This document shows, one piece after another, positions 30,096 to 37,200 of a DNA stretch of 37,200 bases. The stretch's first letter is position 1, and every line of letters begins with the position of its first letter. The position numbers and the translations under genes are program-made. The stretch is taken from assembly GCA_946404585.1 (NCBI GenBank), contig CAMJEC010000002.1, positions 1 through 37,200 on the forward strand. The letters are read 5' to 3'. The stretch comes from an uncultured Caryophanales bacterium. Lineage in GTDB: Bacteria > Bacillota_I > Bacilli_A > RFN20 > CAG-826. The notes below the pieces were generated by a model. It searched no databases. It was not told the DNA's origin and saw only the letters and a program-made list of their open reading frames with translations.

Positions 30096-33065
30096 ATGAA
30101 GAAAATAAAAAAATTTTTGCCATTATTAATTCTTAGCACAATTACATTAAGTGCTTGCTCTTTCTTAGATTTCCTTCCAAGTGGTGATAGTGGTTCATCC
30201 ACTTCTATCACAAGCACAACTAGCAGTAACACTAGTAAATCAGATTCAAGTAAAGACACTAGTGGTTCTAGTGGTTCCACTAAAGAAGAATATGTTGAAG
30301 CTACATTAAATGATGATAATGCGACATATGATGTTTCTAGTAAGACATACACAATTCACTTAAATGCGGGTAACAGATATTACATTGCTTTTAACACCAA
30401 AACAAATACGGAATTTAAAAAAGTTTATAGCGTAGTAGGGACAGCTAGTTCATATCTAACTGTTAGTGATGCTGGCTTAATTTCCACCTCTAGTGAAATC
30501 ACTGAAGATAAAAGCGGTGATGCTAAAGTGGACTTCATCAGTGAAATCACTGAGAAGATATTAAATACCATCACTATCAGAGTAAATATCAAGGCTAAAG
30601 AAGTACCCGTTAATACGTTAACGGTTACTTGCGTTGATACAGGCGCCTCTATTAGTGATAACTCTGTCGTGAATATGTATATTGATGATACATATAGCTT
30701 TGAAATTAAATATAACAATCAAAAAGTTAGTAACGCTTTAACTAGCGAATCTGACAAAGTCAGTATCGCTGATAATAAAGTTACTGCCTTAAGTAAAGGT
30801 GAAGCCATGATTAAGGCTAAAAATAATGATAAAGAGATTAACTTCAAAGTTAATATTCAAAATAGAACATTAACTAAGATTTATGCCCCTAATGAAGGTA
30901 ATGATTTACTTATCCACAACAATAAACTCTATATCGTCGGTAAAGTCTTAGCCCAATATGATCATGGTGAAGATAAAGAATTAACATTAGCAGATGGATT
31001 AACATATGTCATAAGCGATAATGACACTACAACTAAGTCAGTTATGCTCTCATATACAGAAGATAACGTCACTAAATCAGTGACATATAACGTTAAATTC
31101 TTTGTAAGTGAACAATATGTTGGTGATGATACTGCGTTTAATTTCTTAGATTATGGTATGAAGTCAGTATATGGTGAACTTCATTATTTACCAAATGAAG
31201 GTAATATTAAATTCTTAGTTATTCCTGTTTGGTTCACTAACTCTGAAAACTTCTTTAAAGAATCACATAAAACACAAATCTTAGAAGATATTAGAGCGAA
31301 GATATTAGAAGAAAAGACTGATGATAATTACTGGTCAGTTAAGTCATATTATGAAACTGAATCAAAAGGTAAGGTTCATATTGACGCGACTATTAGTGAC
31401 TTCTATACATCTGGTACAAGTTTAGTGGACTATACCGATACTGGCGATAGTAGCTTAACTTATAAATTAGTTAATGACGCCACTAACTGGTATTTCTCTA
31501 AGAACCCAACTGATTCCATTAATAATTATGATAACGATGGAGATGGTAAAGTCGATGGTGTTATTTGTTACTACGCTGGTAACTACTATGGCGCTAAAAA
31601 CGCTACTATGAGAAGTGTGGCTTATGCCTTTACGAATAATAGCGATAGTAGAGTTTATGATACAGGTTGCTTCTGTCCAATCGGTGGCATATACGGCTTT
31701 GGTAGAGAAATAAGTACATCCTGGCAGTTAAATACTGATGATTTATCAAGTATTTTGCCTCCAGAATTTGTTAGAGGCGCTAATACAGTAATCCATGAAG
31801 TTGGTCACCAATTTGGTGCTGACGACTTATATGAATATGCCGCTAAGAATGAAGAGAAACACTATCCATGTGGTGCCTTCTCTATGCAAGATAATGACAG
31901 CGGTTCTCATGATCCATTCCAAACAAACTTATTTGGCTGGAGTAAGCCAGATATCTATGCAGCGAAGGATTATAACGTTGGTGATAAAATCACCATCTCT
32001 ATAGATGACTTCCAAGGAAGTGGTAACAACATCCTATTAACTAAAGATTGGAATGAATATAATTCCTTATTTGATGAATATCTCTTATTAGAGTTATATG
32101 CCCCTATTGGTTTAAATGCATATGACGCTAATAGATTAGGCTTTAATCAAGCTGGTATTAGAGTGTGGCACGCTAATTCAATTATGGCCCATGCTAGTGC
32201 CGCTGATGAAGATTCACCAAACTTAGTGGACACAAGAACAAACAGCTTTAAATATTCCACATATGACCGTAATGATGAATATGATTTACTCCATCTCATC
32301 AGGAATAATGAAGAAGTGGGTATTGATGTGACCACTAAAGCCGGTAATGACGATTTATTTAAAACTAATGATTCATTCTCAATGTCTAAATATTCTAAGC
32401 AATTTGTTAAAGGTAATAGATTAGATAACGGTGAGAAGTTAGGTTGGGAATTTAATGTAGACGGTATCTATTTTGATAAAGCTAACAATAAATATACTGG
32501 TGTCATTACTCTCACCAGAGTGGATAACACTAGAACAGAATTTACCGCTACATCAAAAATAAGTGATAGTATTGCTCAACCAAGTGGTAACACTAATGAG
32601 ATTGGTAATGCTATTTTTGGTGATGAAAATATCTTAATGAATTATGCCTTTAATGAATCAAGTGTGTTCAGTGGTACACAAGCTATATCCACTAAAGGCA
32701 TTAGATTATATGCTGCTAATAGTGGTAATGGTGGTACCCTTGAAATATCTATTAAAGATAAGTCAGGACATAACTGCTATATTAATTCAATTAAGTTAGT
32801 TATCTGTGCCTTAACAGGTGTTAACTTAAGTGTTACTTCAAATGGTAATACTTTAGAGTTCACTAGATTTGAAGGTCCTGAATGTCTAGAAGGGGCTACT
32901 GATGGATCAGGTAATATAGCTCATGACTCTGGTCGTTTCTATAAAGATATAAACGCTAAGAAAGTCACATTAAAGAATGGTTACACTAATGGCACATATA
33001 GTGCATTCTCATATCTCACCATCGTGAGTATGGAAATTGAATATACAATTGCACCTAGTAATTAG
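30096..33065 (+). CDS. M6-like zinc metalloprotease lipoprotein
   Basis: The start at 30096 is preceded by AGAGAGGTATTAGTC and gives a lipoprotein signal ending in LSAC; the upstream extension would overlap the ATPase gene. The protein has 989 residues. After a Ser/Thr-rich spacer come two beta domains (the second, about 170-270, looks like a Big_2 fold). The protease part has LVIPVWFTNSENF, then YYETESKGKVHIDATISDFY, a Ca2+-type loop DNDGDGKVDG, and the zinc motif VIHEVGHQFGADDLYEYAA with His567 and His571. FSMQDN is consistent with the Met-turn of metzincin-like enzymes. A C-terminal beta region follows. It resembles immune-inhibitor-A-type M6 proteases and should cut extracellular proteins. 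The substrate is unknown. A terminator follows the stop. Confidence 0.86.
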   Translation: MKKIKKFLPLLILSTITLSACSFLDFLPSGDSGSSTSITSTTSSNTSKSDSSKDTSGSSGSTKEEYVEATLNDDNATYDVSSKTYTIHLNAGNRYYIAFNTKTNTEFKKVYSVVGTASSYLTVSDAGLISTSSEITEDKSGDAKVDFISEITEKILNTITIRVNIKAKEVPVNTLTVTCVDTGASISDNSVVNMYIDDTYSFEIKYNNQKVSNALTSESDKVSIADNKVTALSKGEAMIKAKNNDKEINFKVNIQNRTLTKIYAPNEGNDLLIHNNKLYIVGKVLAQYDHGEDKELTLADGLTYVISDNDTTTKSVMLSYTEDNVTKSVTYNVKFFVSEQYVGDDTAFNFLDYGMKSVYGELHYLPNEGNIKFLVIPVWFTNSENFFKESHKTQILEDIRAKILEEKTDDNYWSVKSYYETESKGKVHIDATISDFYTSGTSLVDYTDTGDSSLTYKLVNDATNWYFSKNPTDSINNYDNDGDGKVDGVICYYAGNYYGAKNATMRSVAYAFTNNSDSRVYDTGCFCPIGGIYGFGREISTSWQLNTDDLSSILPPEFVRGANTVIHEVGHQFGADDLYEYAAKNEEKHYPCGAFSMQDNDSGSHDPFQTNLFGWSKPDIYAAKDYNVGDKITISIDDFQGSGNNILLTKDWNEYNSLFDEYLLLELYAPIGLNAYDANRLGFNQAGIRVWHANSIMAHASAADEDSPNLVDTRTNSFKYSTYDRNDEYDLLHLIRNNEEVGIDVTTKAGNDDLFKTNDSFSMSKYSKQFVKGNRLDNGEKLGWEFNVDGIYFDKANNKYTGVITLTRVDNTRTEFTATSKISDSIAQPSGNTNEIGNAIFGDENILMNYAFNESSVFSGTQAISTKGIRLYAANSGNGGTLEISIKDKSGHNCYINSIKLVICALTGVNLSVTSNGNTLEFTRFEGPECLEGATDGSGNIAHDSGRFYKDINAKKVTLKNGYTNGTYSAFSYLTIVSMEIEYTIAPSN

Positions 33066-33089
33066 GTAGCAAGTGGAAGCAATGAAAGA

Positions 33090-33113
33090 AGCGCTCAACT
33101 ATGAGCGTTTTTT
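33090..33113 (+). terminator. Rho-independent terminator after the protease gene
   Basis: CGCTCA, loop ACTA, TGAGCG, then TTTTTT. Confidence 0.85.
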
Positions 33114-33293
33114 GCTTACAATAAATCAAATACTGAAGATGATGCCAAATGACCGTTAATGGGTAATATAATGGGACTTTTCTGTAAAAATTACAAATTA
33201 ATCCCGCTAACTAGTCGAATACGGTCTTTTTTGTTAAATGCCAAAAAGTGTATTGGCAACTACAAAATAAGTATCAAAAATGTGCTAAATATT
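33114..33293 (+). other. Intergenic region, possible small structured RNA
   Basis: No gene is seen. TATAAT occurs at 33167-33172. GACCGT (33151-33156) pairs with ACGGTC (33221-33226), which is followed by six T. GGG and CCC segments between could extend the fold. A short transcript ending near 33232 is possible but unproven. Confidence 0.3.
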
Positions 33294-33314
33294 GCAAAAA
33301 GGATATTTAATATC
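33294..33314 (-). terminator. Terminator of the minus-strand lipoprotein pair
   Basis: On the minus strand GATATT-A-AATATC (plus-strand 33302-33314) is followed by CTTTTT. It lies 3 nt beyond the stop of the gene ending at 33317. Confidence 0.6.
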
Positions 33315-33316
33315 TA

Positions 33317-34195
33317 TTAATTATGAAGACTTGTGCCGTTATTGATCATTTCTTTACATCTATTCATTAAAACTGCTTTCATCTCTTCATTGATGCTGAA
33401 TGTAATGTCGAGATGAGTGTACGTTAGTGTATTGTGATAAGTATAATAGAAAGACGCTATTGGGACATCTCTATATATCATCATTACCCAATCATCAGTA
33501 ACTCTAATATCGATATCTGAAAATACGTTAGAGTAATCAATAGTTTCTATTTCTTTGAAATCTAAATTCACTAAATCTTGTTTTAATTCAGGAGTGAAGT
33601 TACTAATAACATGAAAATTGTTAGAACCGTTTAAATAAACATGCATATATCTTTTTTGAACTTCTGGTGGATTATCTAATAGTTCAAAAAATCTCTCAGT
33701 AGTGGCATATTCTCTTGCCTTAGCTTCTTCTTCCTTCTCAATACGATCTACTTCTTCAATACGAGTGTTAACTTCTTGTTTAAGACTATCTAATTGTTTT
33801 TCATCCATTATGTATGAAGTCTTTTGTGTATACGCTCCACTTAACATAGAGGCACCTGAACAAATAGTGTTCACTCTTCCATCGTTATAGAAATAAATCT
33901 TAAGACTATCAAAATCGTTAATGCTATATGGGTCTATATCAAATTCCATCCAAAGATTGTTTTCATTTCCATCTTTAAAGAATGTCTGTTTCTTTGCTAA
34001 ACCGCTATAGTTTTTAATAATGTCACGTATTGTAAAACCATAGTCATATTCATTAACATCACTAGTTTTGATATAAGCATGATTCGCTTTTTCATTTAAG
34101 ATATCACTAAAGCTAAGGTGCACAGCACGATGATGACAGCCACCTAATAAACAAGGTAATAGTGATATAGGTAGTAGTATTAACTTCTTATTCAT
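33317..34195 (-). CDS. Unknown lipoprotein, paralogous family member 4
   Basis: The start at 34195 is chosen because MNKKLILLPISLLPCLLGGC is a complete lipoprotein signal (Cys20); the longer reading frame runs into the upstream gene. GGGGAAAAC upstream is the likely ribosome-binding site. The 292 residues show the same plan as members 1-3: LSFSDILNEKANH after the signal, an N-terminal half, a charged middle helix (VDRIEKEEEAKAREYATTER) followed by FFELLDN, and a C-terminal half. It is the second gene of an operon, 7 nt after member 5. Function is unknown. Confidence 0.8.
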   Translation of the reverse strand: MNKKLILLPISLLPCLLGGCHHRAVHLSFSDILNEKANHAYIKTSDVNEYDYGFTIRDIIKNYSGLAKKQTFFKDGNENNLWMEFDIDPYSINDFDSLKIYFYNDGRVNTICSGASMLSGAYTQKTSYIMDEKQLDSLKQEVNTRIEEVDRIEKEEEAKAREYATTERFFELLDNPPEVQKRYMHVYLNGSNNFHVISNFTPELKQDLVNLDFKEIETIDYSNVFSDIDIRVTDDWVMMIYRDVPIASFYYTYHNTLTYTHLDITFSINEEMKAVLMNRCKEMINNGTSLHN

Positions 34196-34202
34196 ATAAT
34201 TA

Positions 34203-35144
34203 TTAGTTTTCCCCGATACGGTCTTTAACTTCGTTATACATCTTCTCATACAATGCGTTGATTTTGCTTTGATCAACAGAGAAATAGTATGTATAAGAAG
34301 CCAGACCTTGATATTTTGATTTGTATTCATAATACATATAGCCAGTAGCTTCTTTGTAATCAAGTGTCATGCACCAACCTTCATTAACGCTTACTTTTAT
34401 ACAGTCAGAAGAACTAACATGGATATATTCGTCAAATCCATAAGTAACATCATCACCATATCTCTTGTACTCAAGATCTACGAGCAATTCAAGATACTCT
34501 CCATCATTATCGGGAATATCGATTTCTCTAACATATGGGCGTTTTATCCTTGAATCGTGGCCTGAATAACTATATGTAACTTTTCTATTTTCTAAATTAG
34601 AATAAGCAGCGAGGAAGTTATCGATCTTAGATGCTTCTTTAGCGGCTTCTTTTTCTTGCTCTAAACAAGCATTCATATCTTCAACATATGATGCGACAGT
34701 AGTGAATAACTCAGAAGCTGTTTCTTCGCTTATCCTGTATAAACTATTTTGATCTTGAGGACTCATTGGCCAGCCCGCACCTGAGACACGCACTTCAATA
34801 TCGCCTGTTTCATAAGCTTTGATAATAAAGTAGTTCATCTTCTTATAATCACCACTGATGTTTAAATGATAATTAATGGTTTTAACATTGTAACTACGTT
34901 GAAAGTCGCTACTATCATTTATCCTTTTTATATATTCAGCGTCACTAGTATATGTTTTGAGAATGTTAAGAACATCATTTTTATAATCGCGATAATCATC
35001 GTGGTCATAATAGTAATAACCATAGTTATCATCTTTATCGATAGTGAAGATATCTTTCAATGGAATAAACTCTGTTCTATATTCACAAGCACTTAAAAAA
35101 GATGAGAATAATACGATAGGTAGTAAGAACAACTTCTTTTTCAT
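34203..35144 (-). CDS. Unknown lipoprotein, paralogous family member 5
   Basis: This 313-residue protein has lipobox LSAC (Cys20), and GAGAGGATAGAATT precedes the ATG. IPLKDIFTIDKDDNYGYYY follows the Cys. The middle helix reads MNACLEQEKEAAKEASKIDN, followed by FLAAYSNLENRKVTYSYSG, which matches the helix-plus-FLAKAEEA region of member 3. The C-terminal half ends in a helix with SVDQSKINALYEKMY. It is the first gene of the pair with member 4 and has a good promoter upstream. The family appears specific to this kind of organism as far as I can tell from memory. No function is assigned. Confidence 0.8.
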   Translation of the reverse strand: MKKKLFLLPIVLFSSFLSACEYRTEFIPLKDIFTIDKDDNYGYYYYDHDDYRDYKNDVLNILKTYTSDAEYIKRINDSSDFQRSYNVKTINYHLNISGDYKKMNYFIIKAYETGDIEVRVSGAGWPMSPQDQNSLYRISEETASELFTTVASYVEDMNACLEQEKEAAKEASKIDNFLAAYSNLENRKVTYSYSGHDSRIKRPYVREIDIPDNDGEYLELLVDLEYKRYGDDVTYGFDEYIHVSSSDCIKVSVNEGWCMTLDYKEATGYMYYEYKSKYQGLASYTYYFSVDQSKINALYEKMYNEVKDRIGEN

Positions 35145-35194
35145 AATTCTATCCTCTCACTTATTAGACACATATTTAGTATGAAACTGCTAAA

Positions 35195-35224
35195 AGTATA
35201 GCAATATTCAAGATAATGATACAA
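35195..35224 (-). promoter_or_regulatory. Promoter of lipoprotein members 5 and 4 (weak copy D)
   Basis: On the minus strand TTGTAT (35219-35224), 18 nt, TATACT (35195-35200). The spacer contains ATTATCTTGAATA, which aligns with the ATCTTG core of copies A-C. The dyad is degenerate here. Confidence 0.55.
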
Positions 35225-35288
35225 ACAATGTTAATTAACAAAATTATTAATAAGTAATATACTTATCTAGGTATAAAGGAGGAACACT

Positions 35289-36296
35289 ATGCCACATTCT
35301 TCAGGCGGAGGTCATGGTGGTGGTGGATTCCATGGAGGTGGAGGTTTCCATTCAGGTAGCCATGGTAGCTCATCATCAACTAATAATGTAAGAACTACTA
35401 GATATTCACGTAGTTATTTCCCAGGTGCATATTGTTTTATCTATTACGATAGATTATTTAGACCTCACACTATTTATAGTGATTCTTTAGATCAAGATAA
35501 AAGAAAACAAAGTTTAGCAACGATCTTTGTGTATCTCTTTATTATGCTTATACCTCTTATCTTTATCTTCTTCCAATGCTTCCATACACCTAAGATGATT
35601 AAGGATGACTATAACACTAAGATTATCATTAGTGATCAAGCGGAAGTATTAAGTGATGAAGAAGAAGCAAACTTAAAAGTAACTTTTGAAAGCTTCTTTG
35701 ATAAAACTGGTATTACTCCATCATTTGTCAGTATTAAAGATAAATACCGTTATGAATTAGAAGACTATGCTTATGACTTCTATGTTGATAATTTCAAAGA
35801 TGAAAAGCACTGGTTAATTGCTTATTCAGAAATCAATGAAAGAAGTCATAAATGGTTCTTTGAAGGTATGCAAGGTAATGATACTGATTCAGTATTAACT
35901 ACATATCAAACAGATAAATTTAACAAAGCTTTACAAAAAGCCTTAGCCAATATGGATAACACTGTCTATCAAGCCTTTGATAAGACATTTAATGATTTCA
36001 GTAGTGAAGTTATGAAACCATACTTTTATATGGAGAAAGGTATGATTGTCTTTACCGTTATATGGGTTGGCATATTTGGTTTTTTAATTGCGTTGCAAAT
36101 CCACTCTGTCATTACACTTAAGCACATCAGTGAAAGTGTCGCTGTTATGAACGGGGAACCAAGATTAGAAAAGTGCCCATATTGTGATACACCATATTAT
36201 GCTTATTCAATAGAAACATGTCCTAAATGTGGTGGTGTTGTAGATTATCCAAAAAGCGCGAAAGTAAATCCAGAATCTAAGGACCCTGAATTCTAG
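35289..36296 (+). CDS. Gly/His-rich membrane protein with TPM-like domain and zinc ribbon
   Basis: AAAGGAGGAACACT gives a strong ribosome-binding site. The 335 residues begin with a low-complexity segment rich in Gly, His and Ser (about 1-32). A membrane segment follows near 76-95. Residues about 105-235 (SDQAEVLSDEEEANLKVTFE, then HWLIAYSEINERSHKWFFEG) resemble a TPM/YgcG-type domain found on the outer face of membranes. A second membrane segment lies near 250-275. The C-terminus has a zinc ribbon with CPYCDTPYY and CPKCGG (four Cys). TPM domains take part in repair or envelope functions in other species, but the role of this group is not settled. The His-rich start could bind metal. Confidence 0.8.
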   Translation: MPHSSGGGHGGGGFHGGGGFHSGSHGSSSSTNNVRTTRYSRSYFPGAYCFIYYDRLFRPHTIYSDSLDQDKRKQSLATIFVYLFIMLIPLIFIFFQCFHTPKMIKDDYNTKIIISDQAEVLSDEEEANLKVTFESFFDKTGITPSFVSIKDKYRYELEDYAYDFYVDNFKDEKHWLIAYSEINERSHKWFFEGMQGNDTDSVLTTYQTDKFNKALQKALANMDNTVYQAFDKTFNDFSSEVMKPYFYMEKGMIVFTVIWVGIFGFLIALQIHSVITLKHISESVAVMNGEPRLEKCPYCDTPYYAYSIETCPKCGGVVDYPKSAKVNPESKDPEF

Positions 36297-36332
36297 ACTA
36301 ATTACATAAAGTACATTATTATAAGAACAGAT

Positions 36333-36845
36333 ATGAACAAAGTAACAAAAACACTTGCCACTATCTGTTTTTATTTAATATTAGCCGCTTTAGTAAGTGC
36401 GATTATTTCCGACATCATCATTCTTAATCAACAGCTATTAGGTTTTATATTCGCTATTATTGCCTCAGTAGTGGTATTCTTCCTCGCTATATTCTTAATG
36501 ATAGTTAGTATCATATTGATATTTGGCATATATGTATTAGGTAGTAATGGCCTTTGGCCGTTATCATGGGCTAATAGTACATTTAGTAGCATTATGAATG
36601 ATTATCAAGTAACACAAGGTCAACTAGATGACTTGTTTGTTATTAGAATCATACTACTAGTGGTTTGCATAACCGCGTTTATTATCGCTGTTATCGCAAA
36701 AATAAGAATCAAAAAAGAAAAGAAAAAAGATCCTACGATAAAAGTAGGGCATTATAAGGGCTTTGCCACTGCTGGTATGGTATTATCAATATTGGGAACA
36801 TTAGCCTCTATTGGAATAGCGGCTATATTAACTTCATTGGGGTAG
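36333..36845 (+). CDS. Small membrane protein of unknown function
   Basis: This 170-residue protein has four hydrophobic segments: about 5-30, 32-70 (two), 105-125 and 143-168. A basic loop KIRIKKEKKKDPTIKVGHYK comes before the last one. The last part, GFATAGMVLSILGTLASIGI, resembles the DUF4190 type of small membrane proteins. A TATAAG or TATTAT box lies 7-10 nt before the ATG, with no clear ribosome-binding site. The gene cut by the window end starts 3 nt after its stop, so the two are probably co-transcribed. Confidence 0.7.
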   Translation: MNKVTKTLATICFYLILAALVSAIISDIIILNQQLLGFIFAIIASVVVFFLAIFLMIVSIILIFGIYVLGSNGLWPLSWANSTFSSIMNDYQVTQGQLDDLFVIRIILLVVCITAFIIAVIAKIRIKKEKKKDPTIKVGHYKGFATAGMVLSILGTLASIGIAAILTSLG

Positions 36846-36848
36846 ATT

Positions 36849-37200
36849 ATGGACTTTCAAATCTTAGTGGATTACATAACAGGTAAAAGTGTTATTAAGA
36901 GTGAAGAAGAACGCGCTGCGGTGATGATACTCACTAATGGTGTTTGCTATGACTTTAGTGATGAACAAGTTAGAGAGCTCTATGATAGGTATCACAATAA
37001 AGAGTTAACAGATGTTCAAATGACATACCATATTGCTCTTTTATATAGCCTTCTTGCCAATGGCGCTCAAAATGGTATAACACCATCAAGTAAAGGAAAG
37101 ATACTATTACTTCAGTTTTATAAAGACCATGATTACTACTATCTAGATGAGCCTTTATTAAAAGAAGATATCGAACTTATAGGTACATACTTTGAAGAAC
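36849..37200 (+). CDS. Unknown protein, 5' part (cut by the window end)
   Basis: The frame is open from ATG 36849 to the end of the window (117 codons). The visible part begins MDFQILVDYITGKSVIKSEE and includes MTYHIALLYSLLANGAQNG. It is rich in charged residues and predicted to be helical, with no signal peptide or membrane segment. It starts 3 nt after the membrane-protein gene. I do not recognise a family. Confidence 0.65.
   Translation, partial: MDFQILVDYITGKSVIKSEEERAAVMILTNGVCYDFSDEQVRELYDRYHNKELTDVQMTYHIALLYSLLANGAQNGITPSSKGKILLLQFYKDHDYYYLDEPLLKEDIELIGTYFEE

Noticed and set aside
33083..33157. 24-codon frame after the M6 protease gene
   Set aside because: It contains the terminator hairpin of the protease gene and has only a weak ribosome-binding site.
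1..37200. Genetic code with TGA as Trp (Mycoplasma-like)
   Set aside because: Conserved Trp positions use TGG, and TGA ends at least two genes at natural family ends (1571, 22865).
1..37200. CRISPR arrays, tRNA or rRNA genes, insertion sequences, phage genes
   Set aside because: No regularly spaced repeats, no tRNA-like cloverleaf and no transposase, integrase or structural phage gene could be recognised on either strand.

Overview
The window is AT-rich (about one third G+C by eye). It has Gram-positive-style lipoproteins with short signal peptides and a C at residue 18-20, strong Rho-independent terminators, and no outer-membrane or periplasmic genes. TGA is used as a stop (for example at 1571 and 22865) and Trp is encoded by TGG. 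This suggests a low-GC Firmicutes/Bacilli lineage, probably one of the uncultured host-associated groups near Erysipelotrichales or RF39/RFN20. That placement is inference from protein flavour, not a measured result. Several genes seem to be read from leaderless mRNAs, with a TATAAT-like box 6-7 nt before the start codon and no Shine-Dalgarno.

Region 1 (1-9.4 kb) is signalling. It holds the 3' part of a hybrid histidine kinase overlapping a sugar-binding-type lipoprotein, a membrane GGDEF protein, an Xre-type regulator with four membrane segments, a convergent membrane HD-GYP phosphodiesterase, a tandem pair of small membrane proteins, a second membrane GGDEF protein, a YggS-type PLP protein and a small repeat protein. 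Two diguanylate cyclases and one phosphodiesterase within about 5.5 kb point to c-di-GMP signalling.

Region 2 (9.6-15.5 kb) is cell surface. It holds a CotH-kinase-like lipoprotein, an SGNH/SASA-type esterase lipoprotein, and on the minus strand three members of a paralogous unknown lipoprotein family. Two more members lie at 33.3-35.1 kb. A palindrome lying inside a candidate promoter is shared between this family and the Xre membrane regulator, so that regulator may control both itself and the lipoproteins.

Region 3 (15.9-27.3 kb) is the most unusual part. Two large secreted proteins, one with InlB-type B-repeats and one an EndA/NucM-type nuclease with Big_2 domains, share a C-terminal domain of about 145 residues. 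Each is followed within 5-12 nt by a gene for a 40-41 residue peptide. The two peptides share an N-terminal leader (DEK+F+KPE...ED+I). Directly downstream come an HPr-kinase-like ATPase, a PqqD/RRE-like protein, an S24/S26 peptidase, an HTH-Fic AMPylase, an ABC exporter and an NTP_transf_5-type nucleotidyltransferase. This resembles a RiPP (ribosomal, post-translationally modified peptide) locus of the lasso-peptide-with-kinase kind, but the lasso cyclase and transglutaminase-like protease are missing. It is the best candidate here for an undescribed system.

Region 4 (27.4-37.2 kb) holds a P-type cation ATPase, an M6-like metalloprotease lipoprotein, the two further family lipoproteins, a Gly/His-rich membrane protein with a TPM-like domain and a zinc ribbon, a small membrane protein, and a gene cut by the window end. 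I saw no tRNA, rRNA, CRISPR array, transposase or phage gene.
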